Shown here in pieces: positions 1 to 12,600 of a stretch of 64,000 bases of DNA (its first letter is position 1; each line of letters begins with the position of its first letter). The notes below the pieces were generated by a model. It worked only from the letters and a program-made list of their open reading frames with translations, was not told the origin of the DNA and ran no database searches. The translations under genes and the position numbers were made by a program. The DNA lies in NCBI RefSeq assembly GCF_963259705.1, contig NC_081846.1:93012641-93076640 (forward strand), given 5' to 3'. This stretch comes from Myotis daubentonii (Eukaryota > Chordata > Mammalia > Chiroptera > Vespertilionidae).

Positions 1-3000
1 TGATGCTGGTAAGGAGGGAGTATTGAGTAGGATGCGAAGGGAGGTGGGATCTAGACAGAACCCATGGTTGAGCTGAGTGTTTCTGCCCATTAACCGACAA
101 CAAGCTGCACAGTACAAACTGATACTACAGTGATTCTGCATTTTCTTAGTACATTGATGGCGAACCTATGACACACCTGTCAGAGGTGACAAACGACCTC
201 ATTTTTTTTTCGTTGATTTTTCTTTGTTAAATGGAACTTCAATATATAAAATAAATATTAAAAATATAAATCTTTGTTTTACTATGTATTAAAATATCAA
301 AAAATTTCTATATGTCACATGGCACCAGAGTTAAGGGAGGGTTTTTCCAAATGCTAACAGGCTGAGCTCAAAAGGTTCACCATTACCGCCTTTGTAGGAT
401 CAGCAGTGGAAGCAGGGAACACGCCGAAAACAGCTGGAGGGAGCCCAAGGAGATCTGTGGGGAACAGTGCTCTATTGGAGGAAATAATGGGAGAGGGCCT
501 AAGGGGAGGAGAGTTTTATCAGAGAAACATGGAAGAACATGTTCCTATGAGTTGGCCAAGCACAGGTCACATTACCAGGATCTCGTGAGGCACTAATCAC
601 TTAACACAGGCCCAATGTGGTAGCATCCTCAAGAACTGAACTTGAGGTAGAGTGCAGAGATTCCCAGGCAAAGTCATGATCAGTTCCATATATTTACATA
701 GCCAGAGTTTCCCATTCACATTCATCTCATATAAGGCCCCTTTGCTGTCACTGTCCCCATCATTCATTTCCCTACAACATTCCACTTGCATCTAAATTCT
801 CCATGCCGGATTTTTGTCCATGCCATGCAAACCGTTATAATTTGTCTGACTCTTAAGAAGCTTGATTACTATCGTTGTTTTTAAATTTTATGGCAATACA
901 AGGGCACAATATATACTTTTGTCTAGCTCCTTTCACTAATCAATATATTTGTGGAATTTCTCCATGTTGTGTACGACATTAATTTTGTTCCTTTTTGGTA
1001 CCTGTATATCATTGCATGAATATTATATTTCCATTGACTATAATTATCTGGTCATTAGGGTTGCTTCCAATCTGAGACACTTGAAAAGTGATATTGTGGG
1101 TAAAATATTGCATGTATTTTTGACTAAGGATACATTTCTGTTTGGAAAATGCTTAAGAGTTAGATTGCTCGGCCTCAGTTCCCATATTCTATCTTAATTC
1201 CTTCAGAACTCAATCTTTCATACTTTTCATTTATAATGTTACACATCCTCCTCTGAACTATCTGCCATTTTTTTCAAAGCACAGGTATGTTTGATTTTAT
1301 AAAACTTCATTTCCACATTCCCTTTAATTATTCCCTCACATTTTGCCAATACACTAATTGCTCTTGTCTCAAAGAGTATATTCTCAATAATAACATGCTT
1401 TATATAAAAAACATCATAATATATAAAGCACATAAATACATCATTATTTTTAAAGCATTCTACATACATAAATGTGTCCTGACCTAACATCAGGCAGAAA
1501 GCACACATAATCTTAACCTTCTCAGTCACACAAAGTTCATCCCATATTCACATTAGCAAATACCAAATCAACCTCACTTTAAAACTTAACCCAGTTTTAA
1601 GCAACACATTATGCATTGAAACAGCAAGCACATTACATTAAAATAACACTTTGATACGCAATCCCACTGATATTCACAAAACACACCATTTAGTAAGTTG
1701 ACTTATAGTTTGGAGTTAATGGAATTTTAAATGGAAAACTCATATTTCTATGAGAAGAGGTGTCATGTGTAGCAACCATGCCTCTCATGTCATATCCACT
1801 CAACATGTACTTTTTGAATTGACACAGACCCCAGGAAATGCCTCATCTCAATGTTCTATTTTATTCCATTGCCCAGGACGCCGCATCAGCCAAGACAATG
1901 TGACTCAGCCTGAATCACCGGTGGAAGCCCCAGCCTGCAGTGAGGCTGCAGGAGAAAAGACTACCTTCTCACAACATCCTATTGGTGTCTCCACCCCAAC
2001 CAAGCGTACCCGTCCTGATGAGGATGGTAAGGAATAAACAAAGGTGGGATCTGATCTTGGTCATGAGCTGTAGCTCAATTCCTCAGACTGCTCCCTATTA
2101 GTTCACTTTCACCTCAAAAACATGAAGGGCTTTAGGGCAGACGGACTAAGACTGAGGCTTCTGTGGAGGCACAGGTAGAGAGTGTGCCTTGCAGAACTGG
2201 GCAAAGTCCTGCAGCACAAATGCCCAACATACAGCACTGGGGCAGCTGTGCCTGAGGTAGAGCACAGTGTGACATGGATATGAGAGTTTCCTCAGAACCT
2301 TCCCCTCAGATGAGCACAAGATCAGATCCTCACAGACTCACACATCTGTCCTCCTCCATTACAGGTAATGCTCTTTTGTCCTTCTTTTCCCTTGTTCTCC
2401 CATATACATACGCTTTCTCTCTTCATCTCTTTCTGATTCTCTAACAGCATTACCAAGATACACTCTAACCTTCCCTTCATCACGTAATCATTATCAGATT
2501 CACTAATTTCATAATATGCACACATTAATACCATAAATAAGCCACATCCCCTCACACAGAAAACCTCTTCGGATCAACTTATATGCCCTGTTGAGAATTT
2601 ACTTTCATCTGTTTCCTTTCTAATCTATATGGCACTTCAGCTACCAGGCCTTCAGATCTTCACTGAACTGAACACTCTGAGATCTCATATATCCTTCCCC
2701 TAATGCTGTCTATCTCACTGTCTTCCAGTAAGAACAAGTACCAGTCCTGTATTATTCACATATGCTGTCATACCACATTGCAAACATGCACACACTTGTT
2801 GCCCATCCTCTTTACCAACATGGAAAACACTGACCAGAAATACTCTAATACATGCATACAATTCCAAAAATACTTGCACACAAAACTACATCCTCATTCC
2901 TACATGGATATGCCATGTAATCACCTCAAAGTATTCCACACATAGAATTCTGAAATATAATATGCATATGAGCTTTCACTCCAAATTCTCGTGCGTGTCG

Positions 3001-3193
3001 TAGACATCATAAAACCTATAGACTTCACACACATCTTCTAGCTTGCTTATGTTAAAAATTTTCTTTCCCAGGATTCCATCAACTATATAAAAAAATTTCC
3101 TGTAAACGACCCTCTGAGATGCCTGTATTCCAGCCAGTCAGGAAGCAGAAGAGCACAGAGGGTCACATTCAAGGTTTGTATGGCGAAGCCTGA
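1..3193 (+). pseudogene. FAM170A-like array copy 1, 5' cut by window edge
   Basis: Bases 1-8 are the last bases of an exon 1 (TGATGCTG) followed by donor GTAAGG; the ATG lies outside the window. Exon 2 is 1877-2026 and the short third exon is 3072-3193 (acceptor CCCAG, TGA at 3191). Intron 1 carries a hAT insertion at 152-388 that the other copies lack. As in copies 2 and 3, the zinc-finger exon is absent. The first ~600 bases are clearly diverged from the matching part of copy 2, whereas the rest is nearly identical to it. Confidence 0.55.
152..388. mobile_element. Non-autonomous hAT element in intron 1 of array copy 1
   Basis: The ends are inverted: CATTGATGGCGAACC at the left, and the reverse complement of the right end reads CGGTAATGGTGAACC. 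Imperfect 8-bp duplications flank it (TCTTAGTA at 144-151, CCTTTGTA at 389-396). The equivalent site in the other array units is uninterrupted. It is the same family as the element at 59585-59818. Internally it is AT-rich with no coding capacity. Confidence 0.8.
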
Positions 3194-6100
3194 AATGGCA
3201 CATGTCATTTCCATTCATTTTCCATTGTAGAAAAGTACTCTCATGGTCAGAACTACCTTTCAAGGGAAGCTAACAAAGATAACAGAGTTTTATGTCCAGG
3301 TTGAAAGCAGACAGCAATCTCTGTTCCATTTTCAAAGAAGCCACTTTGAACAAACCCAGGACATATATTAGCACAATAACTACTCGGTGCATTGAATATT
3401 TTAAAGGAACCACATAACACGACCCATCCATGCCGTGTGTGCTCAATGAATGTGGTACATGGTAGACTCTTTGCTTAATGGGCAGGTAAATACAAGAATT
3501 ACAAGAATGTTCTGTATATCTATTATTTGTATTTAATTTCTCGGCAAAGCTGAATTCAGGTGATGCTTTGCAGCACAGACAAAAGGCAATGGCCCTAACT
3601 CAACCCCAGAAAGCATGGAAGGCCTCTTCTTCAGAGAGTTTGCCTCCATCTCTTCTAAAGACAAACAAAATGATGCTGGTAAGAAGCAACTATTGAGTAG
3701 GATGCAAAAGGACATGGGATCTATACAGAACCCATGGTTCAGCTGAGTGTTTCTTCCCATTAATCGACAACAAGCTGCCCAGTACAAACAGATACTCCAA
3801 TGATTCTACATCTTCTTAGTAGGATCAGCAGTGGAAGCAGGGGAAACACCGAAAACAGCTGGAGGGAGCCCAAGGAGATCAGTGGAAAACAGTGTTCTAT
3901 TGGAGGAAATAATGGGAGAGGGCCTAAGGGGAGGAGAGTTTTATCAGAGAAACATGGAAGATTATGTTCCTATGAGCTGGCCAAGCTCAGTCACATTACC
4001 AGGATCCTGTGAAGCACTAATAACTTAACACAGGCCCAATGTGGTAGGATCCTCCAGAACTGAACTTGAGGTAGAGTGCAGAGATTCCCAGGCAAAGTCA
4101 TGATCAGTTCCATATATTTACATAGCCAGAGTTTCCCATTCACATTCATCTCATATAAGGCCCCTTTGCTGTCACTGTCCCCATCATTCATTTCCCTACA
4201 ACATTCCACTTGCATCTAAATTCTCCATGCCGGATTTTTGTCCATGCCATGCAAACCGTTATAATTTGTCTGACTCTTAAGAAGCTTGATTACTATCGTT
4301 GTTTTTAAATTTTATGGCAATACAAGGGCACAATATATACTTTTGTCTAGCTCCTTTCACTAATCAATATATTTGTGGAATTTCTCCATGTTGTGTACGA
4401 CATTAATTTTGTTCCTTTTTGGTACCTGTATATCATTGCATGAATATTATATTTCCATTGACTATAATTATCTGGTCATTAGGGTTGCTTCCAATCTGAG
4501 ACACTTGAAAAGTGATATTGTGGGTAAAATATTGCATGTATTTTTGACTAAGGATACATTTCTGTTTGGAAAATGCTTAAGAGTTAGATTGCTCGGCCTC
4601 AGTTCCCATATTCTATCTTAATTCCTTCAGAACTCAATCTTTCATACTTTTCATTTATAATGTTACACATCCTCCTCTGAACTATCTGCCATTTTTTTCA
4701 AAGCACAGGTATGTTTGATTTTATAAAACTTCATTTCCACATTCCCTTTAATTATTCCCTCACATTTTGCCAATACACTAATTGCTCTTGTCTCAAAGAG
4801 TATATTCTCAATAATAACATGCTTTATATAAAAAACATCATAATATATAAAGCACATAAATACATCATTATTTTTAAAGCATTCTACATACATAAATGTG
4901 TCCTGACCTAACATCAGGCAGAAAGCACACATAATCTTAACCTTCTCAGTCACACAAAGTTCATCCCATATTCACATTAGCAAATACCAAATCAACCTCA
5001 CTTTAAAACTTAACCCAGTTTTAAGCAACACATTATGCATTGAAACAGCAAGCACATTACATTAAAATAACACTTTGATACGCAATCCCACTGATATTCA
5101 CAAAACACACCATTTAGTAAGTTGACTTATAGTTTGGAGTTAATGGAATTTTAAATGGAAAACTCATATTTCTATGAGAAGAGGTGTCATGTGTAGCAAC
5201 CATGCCTCTCATGTCATATCCACTCAACATGTACTTTTTGAATTGACACAGACCCCAGGAAATGCCTCATCTCAATGTTCTATTTTATTCCATTGCCCAG
5301 GACGCCGCATCAGCCAAGACAATGTGACTCAGCCTGAATCGCCGGTGGAAGCCCCAGCCTGCAGTGAGGCTGCAGGAGAAAAGACTACCTTCTCACAACA
5401 TCCTATTGGTGTCTCCACCCCAACCAAGCGTACCCGTCCTGATGAGGATGGTAAGGAATAAACAAAGGTGGGATCTGATCTTGGTCATGAGCTGTAGCTC
5501 AATTCCTCAGACTGCTCCCTATTAGTTCACTTTCACCTCAAAAACATGAAGGGCTTTAGGGCAGACGGACTAAGACTGAGGCTTCTGTGGAGGCACAGGT
5601 AGAGAGTGTGCCTTGCAGAACTGGGCAAAGTCCTGCAGCACAAATGCCCAACATACAGCACTGGGGCAGCTGTGCCTGAGGTAGAGCACAGTGTGACATG
5701 GATATGAGAGTTTCCTCAGAACCTTCCCCTCAGATGAGCACAAGATCAGATCCTCACAGACTCACACATCTGTCCTCCTCCATTACAGGTAATGCTCTTT
5801 TGTCCTTCTTTTCCCTTGTTCTCCCATATACATACGCTTTCTCTCTTCATCTCTTTCTGATTCTCTAACAGCATTACCAAGATACACTCTAACCTTCCCT
5901 TCATCACGTAATCATTATCAGATTCACTAATTTCATAATATGCACACATTAATACCATAAATAAGCCACATCCCCTCACACAGAAAACCTCTTCGGATCA
6001 ACTTATATGCCCTGTTGAGAATTTACTTTCATCTGTTTCCTTTCTAATCTATATGGCACTTCAGCTACCAGGCCTTCAGATCTTCACTGAACTGAACACT

Positions 6101-7497
6101 CTGAGATCTCATATATCCTTCCCCTAATGCTGTCTATCTCACTGTCTTCCAGTAAGAACAAGTACCAGTCCTGTATTATTCACATATGCTGTCATACCAC
6201 ATTGCAAACATGCACACACTTGTTGCCCATCCTCTTTACCAACATGGAAAACACTGACCAGAAATACTCTAATACATGCATACAATTCCAAAAATACTTG
6301 CACACAAAACTACATCCTCATTCCTACATGGATATGCCATGTAATCACCTCAAAGTATTCCACACATAGAATTCTGAAATATAATATGCATATGAGCTTT
6401 CACTCCAAATTCTCGTGCGTGTCGTAGACATCATAAAACCTATAGACTTCACACACATCTTCTAGCTTGCTTATGTTAAAAATTTTCTTTCCCAGGATTC
6501 CATCAACTATATAAAAAAATTTCCTGTAAACGACCCTCTGAGATGCCTGTATTCCAGCCAGTCAGGAAGCAGAAGAGCACAGAGGGTCACATTCAAGGTT
6601 TGTATGGCGAAGCCTGAAATGGCACATGTCATTTCCATTCATTTTCCATTGTAGAAAAGTACTCTCATGGTCAGAACTACCTTTCAAGGGAAGCTAACAA
6701 AGATAACAGAGTTTTATGTCCAGGTTGAAAGCAGACAGCAATCTCTGTTCCATTTTCAAAGAAGCCACTTTGAACAAACCCAGGACATATATTAGCACAA
6801 TAACTACTCGGTGCATTGAATATTTTAAAGGAACCACATAACACGACCCATCCATGCCGTGTGTGCTCAATGAATGTGGTACATGGTAGACTCTTTGCTT
6901 AATGGGCAGGTAAATACAAGAATTACAAGAATGTTCTGTATATCTATTATTTGTATTTAATTTCTCGGCAAAGCTGAATTCAGGTGATGCTTTGCAGCAC
7001 AGACAAAAGGCAATGGCCCTAACTCAACCCCAGAAAGCATGGAAGGCCTCTTCTTCAGAGAGTTTGCCTCCATCTCTTCTAAAGACAAACAAAATGATGC
7101 TGGTAAGAAGCAACTATTGAGTAGGATGCAAAAGGACATGGGATCTATACAGAACCCATGGTTCAGCTGAGTGTTTCTTCCCATTAATCGACAACAAGCT
7201 GCCCAGTACAAACAGATACTCCAATGATTCTACATCTTCTTAGTAGGATCAGCAGTGGAAGCAGGGGAAACACCGAAAACAGCTGGAGGGAGCCCAAGGA
7301 GATCAGTGGAAAACAGTGTTCTATTGGAGGAAATAATGGGAGAGGGCCTAAGGGGAGGAGAGTTTTATCAGAGAAACATGGAAGATTATGTTCCTATGAG
7401 CTGGCCAAGCTCAGTCACATTACCAGGATCCTGTGAAGCACTAATAACTTAACACAGGCCCAATGTGGTAGGATCCTCCAGAACTGAACTTGAGGTA
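640..7497 (+). repeat. Tandem segmental duplication, two near-identical 3424-bp units
   Basis: Sequence from about 640 to 4063 recurs at about 4064-7497 with an offset of exactly 3424 bases; by eye I noticed a single base difference (1917/5341). Each unit holds intron 1, exon 2, intron 2, the short third exon, and the next exon 1 of the FAM170A-like array. Two more diverged units follow, about 7498-10920 and 10921-12600, before similarity to copy 4 becomes weak. Such identity means a very recent duplication, gene conversion, or an assembly duplication. Confidence 0.93.
3615..6617 (+). pseudogene. FAM170A-like array copy 2, lacks zinc-finger exon
   Basis: Exon 1 is 3615-3678 with donor GTAAGA, exon 2 is 5301-5450, and the short third exon is 6496-6617 ending in TGA. 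All are in the same phase as the complete gene. Exon 2 reads VTQPESPVEA and CSEAAGEK, differing from copies 3 and 4. The unit is almost identical to copy 1; the only exon difference I saw is the synonymous TCA/TCG at 1917/5341. The product would be about 111 aa with no zinc-finger domain. I call it a pseudogene or short paralogue because the defining FAM170 region is missing, not because of disabling mutations. Confidence 0.6.
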
Positions 7498-10049
7498 GAG
7501 TCAGAGATTCCCAGGCAAAGTCACGATCAGATCCATATATTTACTTAGCCAGAGTTTCCCATTCACATTCTTCTGATATAAGACCCCTTTGCTGTAACTG
7601 TCCCCATCATTCATTTCCCTACAATATTCCACTTGCATCTAAATTCTCCATACCGGATTTTTGTCCATGCCATGCAAACCGTTATAATTTCTCTGACTCT
7701 TAAGACACTAGATTAGTTTCCTTGTTTTTAAAATTCAGGGCTATACAAGGGCACAATATATTCTTTATGTCTAGCTCCTTTCACTAATCACTATATTTGT
7801 GGAATTCATCCATGTTATGTATGACATTACTTTTCTGTTCCTTTTTGGTACATGTATATCATTGCATGAATATTATATTTCCATTGACTATAATTATCTG
7901 GTCATTAGGGTTGCTTCCAATTTAAGCCGCTAGAAAAGTGATATTGTGGGTAATATATTGCATGTATTTTTCACTACGCATACATTTCTGTTTGGCAAAT
8001 GCTTCAGAGTTAGATTGCTAGGCCTTAGTTCCCATATTCTATCTTAATCCCTTCAGAACTCAATCTTTCATACTTTTCATTTCTAATTTACACATCTTCC
8101 TCTGAACACTCTGCCATTTTTTTAAAGCACAAGTAAGTTTTATTTTATGTAACTTCATTTCCACATCCCCTTCAATTATTCCCTCACATTTTGCAAATAC
8201 ACTAACTGCTCACGTCTCAAAGAGTGTATTCTCAGTAATAACATGCCTTATCTAAACAACATAATATATAAAGCCCATAAATACATCATTATTGATAATG
8301 CATTGCACATACATAAATGTGTCCTGACCTAACATCAGGTAGAAAGCACACATAACCTTAACCTTTTCAGTCACACAAAGTTCATCCCATATTCACATTA
8401 GCAAATACCAAATCAACCTCACTTTAAAGCTTAACCCAGTTTTAAGCAACACATTATGCATTGAAACAGCAAGCCCATTGCATTCAAATATCATTTTGAT
8501 ACCCAATCCCACTGATATTCACAAAATAAACCACTTAGTAAGTTTTCTTACAGTTTGGAGTTAATGGAATTTTAAATGGAAAACTCATATTTCTATGAGA
8601 AGAGATGTCATGTGTAGCAACGATGCCTCACATGTCATATCCACTCAACATGTACTTTTTGAATTGACACAGACCCCGGGAAATGCCTCGTCTCAATGTT
8701 CTATTTTATTCCATTGCCCAGGACGCCGCATCAGCCAAGACAATGTGCCTAAGCCCGAATCACCCATGGAAGCCCCAGCCTGCAGTGAGGTTACAAGAGA
8801 AAAGACTACCTTCTCACAACATCCTATTGGTGTCTCCACCCCATCCAAGCGTACCCGTCGTGATGAGGATGGTAAGGAATAAACAAAGGTGGGATCTGAT
8901 CTTGGTCATGAGCTGTAGTTCAATTCCTCAGCCTGCTCTCTGTTAGTTCACTTTCCTCTCAAAACAGGAAAGGGCTTTAGGGTAGAAGGACTAAGACTGA
9001 GGCTTCTGTGGAGGGACAGGTAGAGAGTGTGCCTTGCAGAACTGGGCAAAGTCCTGCAGCACAAATCGCCAACATATAGCACTGGGGCAGCTGTGCCTGA
9101 GGTAGAGCACAGTCTGAAATGGATATGAGAGTTTCCTCAGAACCTTCCCCTCAGATGAGCAGAAAATCAGAACCTCGCACACTCACACATCGGTCCTCCT
9201 CCATACCAGGTAATGCTCTTATGTCCTTCCTTTCCCTTGTTCTCCCATATACATAGGCTTTCTCTCTTCATCTCTTTCCCATTCTCTAAAAGCATTACCA
9301 AGATACACTCTTACCTTCCCTTCATCACATAATCATTATCAGATTCATTAATTTCATAATATGCACACACTAATACCATAAATAAGCCACATCCCCTCAC
9401 ACAGAAAACCTCTTCGGTTCAAAGTCTAATAAACTTATATGCCCTGATGAGAATTTACTTTCATCTGTTTCCTTTCTAATCTATATGGCACTTCAGCTAC
9501 CAGGCCTTCAGATCTTCACTGAACTGAACACTCTGAGATCTCATACATCCTTCCCCTAATGCTGTCTATCTCACTGTCTTCCAGTAAGAACAAGTACCAG
9601 TCCTGTATTATTCACATATGCTGTCATACCACATTGCAAACATGCACACACTCCTTGCCCATGGCCTTTACCAACATGGAAAACACTCACCAGAAATATT
9701 CTAATACATGCATACAATTCCAAAAATACTTTCACACAAAAGTACATATTCATTCCCACATGGATATGCCATGTAATCACCTCAAAGTATCCCACACATA
9801 GAATTCTGAAATATAATCTGCATATGACCTTTCACTCCAAATTCTTGTGCGTGTCATAGACATCATAAAACCTATAGACTTCACACACATCTTCTAGCTT
9901 GCTTATGTTAAAAATTTTCTTTCCCAGGATTCCATCAACTATATAAAAAAATTTCCTGTAAACGACCCTCTGAGATGCCTGTATTCCAGCCAGTCAGGAA
10001 GCAGAAGAGCACAGAGGGTCACATTCAAGGTTTGTATGGCGAAGCCTGA
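7039..10049 (+). pseudogene. FAM170A-like array copy 3, lacks zinc-finger exon
   Basis: Exon 1 is 7039-7102 and identical to the copy-4 exon. Exon 2 is 8722-8871, intact, with residues intermediate between copy 4 and copies 1/2 (VPKPESPMEA, then SKRTRRDED). The third exon lies behind acceptor TTTCCCAG at 9926-9927. From 9928 it stays in phase for 39 codons (FHQLYKKISCKRPSEMPVFQ..) to a TGA at 10047-10049. The EMPVFQ piece aligns with EMPVSQ of the full exon 3, but everything after it differs and the FAM170 domain is absent. The result would be a protein of about 111 aa. No stop or frameshift is seen in exons 1 and 2, so this could be a short expressed paralogue rather than a dead copy. Confidence 0.6.
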
Positions 10050-12600
10050 AATGGCACATGTCATTTCCATTCATTTTCCATTGTAGAAAAGTAATCTCAT
10101 GGTCAGAACTACCTTTCAAGGGAAGCTAACAAAGATAACATAGTTTTATGTCCAGGTTGACAGAAGACAGCAATCTCTGTTCCATTTTCAAAGAAGACAC
10201 TTTGAACAAACCCAGGACATATATTAGCACAATAACTACTCGGTGCATTGAATATTTTAAAGGAACCACATAACACGACCCATCCATGCCGTGTGTGCTC
10301 AATGAATGTGGTACATGGTAGACTCTTTGCTTAATGGGCAGGTAAATACAAGAATTACAAGAATGTTCTGTATATCTATTATTTGTATTTAATTTCTCGG
10401 CAAAGCTGAATTCAGGTGATGCTTTGCAGCACAGACAAAAGGCAATGGCCCTAACTCAACCCCAGAAAGCATGGAAGGCCTCTTCTTCAGAGAGTTTGCC
10501 TCCATCTCTTCTAAAGACAAACAAAATGATGCTGGTAAGAAGCAACTATTGAGTAGGATGCAAAAGGACATGGGATCTATACAGAACCCATGGTTCAGCT
10601 GAGTGTTTCTTCCCATTAATCGACAACAAGCTGCCCAGTACAAACAGATACTCCAATGATTCTACATCTTCTTAGCAGGATCAGCAGTGGAAGCAGGGGA
10701 AACACCGAAAACAGCTGGAGGGAGCCCAAGGAGATCAGTGGAGAACAGTGTTCTATTGGAGGAAATAATGGGAGAGGGCTTAAGGGGAGGAGAGTTTTAT
10801 CAGAGAAACATGGAAGATTATGTTCCTATGAGCTGGCCAAGCTCGGTCACATTACCAGGATCCTGTGAAGCACTAAGAACTTAACACAGGCCCAACGAGG
10901 TAGGATCCTCAAGAACTGAACTTGAGGTAGAGTCAGAGATTCCCAGGCAAAGTCATGATCAGATCCATATATTTACAAAGCCAGAGTTTCCCATTCACAT
11001 TCATCTCATATAAGACCCCTTTGCTGTCACTGTCCCCATCATTCGTTTCTCTTCAACATTCCACTTGCATCTAAATTCTCCATGCCGGATTTTTGTCCAT
11101 GCCATGCAAACCGTTATAATTTCTCGGACTCTTAAGATGCTAGATTTGTATCCTTGTTTTTAAATTTTATGGCAATACAAGGGCACAATATATACTAATG
11201 TGTCTAGCTCCTTTACAGCATTGCAGGAATATTATATTTCCATTGACTATAATTATCTGGTCATTAGGGTTGCTTCCAGTCTGAGCCACTTGAAAAGTGA
11301 TATTCTGCGTAAAATATTGCAGGTATTTTTTACTATGGATACATTTCTGTTTGGCGAATGCTTAAGAGTTAGATTGCTAGGCCTTAGTTCCCATATTCTA
11401 TCTTAATCCCTTCAGAACTCAATCTTTCATACTTTTCTAATGTTACACATCCTCCTCTGAAATCTCTGCCATTTTTTTCAAAGCACAGGTAAGTTTTATT
11501 TTATGTAACTTCATTTCCACATCCCCTTCAATTATTCCCTCACATTTTGCAAATACACTAACTGCTCACGTCTCAAAGAGTATATTCTCAGTAATAACAT
11601 GCCTTATCTAAACAACATAATATATAAAGCCCATAAATACATCATTATTGATAATGCATTGTACATACATAAATGTGTGCTGAACTTAAATCAGACAGAA
11701 ATCTCACATAACCTTAACCTTTTCAGTCACACAAAGTTCATCCCATATTCACATTAGCTAATACCAAATCAACCTCACATTAAACCTTAACCCAGTTTAA
11801 AGCAACACATTATGCATTGAAACATCAAGCCCATTGCATTCAAATATCATTTTGATACCCAATCCCACTGATATTCACAAAATACACCACTTAGTAAGTT
11901 TTCTCACAGTTTGGAGTTAATGGAATTTTAAATGGAATACTCATATTTCTATGAGAAGAGGTGTCATGTGTAGCAACGATGCCTCACATGTCATATCCAC
12001 TCTACATGTATTTTTTTAATTGACACAGACCCCAGGAAATGCCTCGTCTCAATGTTCTATTTTATTCCATTGCCCAGGACGCCGCATCAGCCAAGACAAT
12101 GTGCCTAAGCCCAAATCACCCATGGAAGCCCCAGCCTGCAATGAGGTTACAAGAGAAAAGACTACCTTCTCACAACATCCTATTGGTGTCTCCACCCCAA
12201 CCAAGCGTATCCGTATTGATGAGGATGGTAAGGAATAAACAAAGGTGGGATCTGATCTTGGTCATGAGCTGTAGCTCAATTCCTCAGCCTGCTCGCAATT
12301 AGTTCACTTTCACCTCAAAAACAGGAAAGGGCTTTAGGGCAGTAAGACTAAGACTGAGGATTCTGTGGAGGGACAGGTAGAGAGTGTGCCTTGCAGAACT
12401 GGGCATAGTCCTGCAGCACAAATGCCCAACATACAGCACTGGGGCAGCTGTGCCTGAGGTAGAGCACAGTGTGACATGGATATGAGAGTTTCCTCAGAAC
12501 CTTCCCCTCAGAGGAGCACAAAATCAGATCCTCACAAATTCACACATCTGTCTTCCTCCATACCAGGTAATGCTCTTATGTCCTTCTTTTCCCTTGTTCT
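7498..12600 (+). repeat. Diverged third and fourth units of the 3.4-kb tandem array
   Basis: Offsets to unit 2 are +3421 around exon 2 and +3432 around exon 1, showing small indels. From 7500 to about 9850 the copy differs from units 1/2 at many positions. From about 9870 to 10900 it is nearly identical to 6440-7450. The fourth unit follows the array up to about 12600; beyond that only weak similarity remains up to exon 3. The patchwork suggests gene conversion between units. Confidence 0.85.

Noticed and set aside
3831..4028. 65-codon frame (EAGETPKTAGGSPRRS..) repeated in the array units, in phase with exon 1
   Set aside because: It could be an alternative second exon after TTCTTAGTAG, but no usable donor lies before its stop and it has no similarity to FAM170 that I can see. 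Most likely it is intronic.
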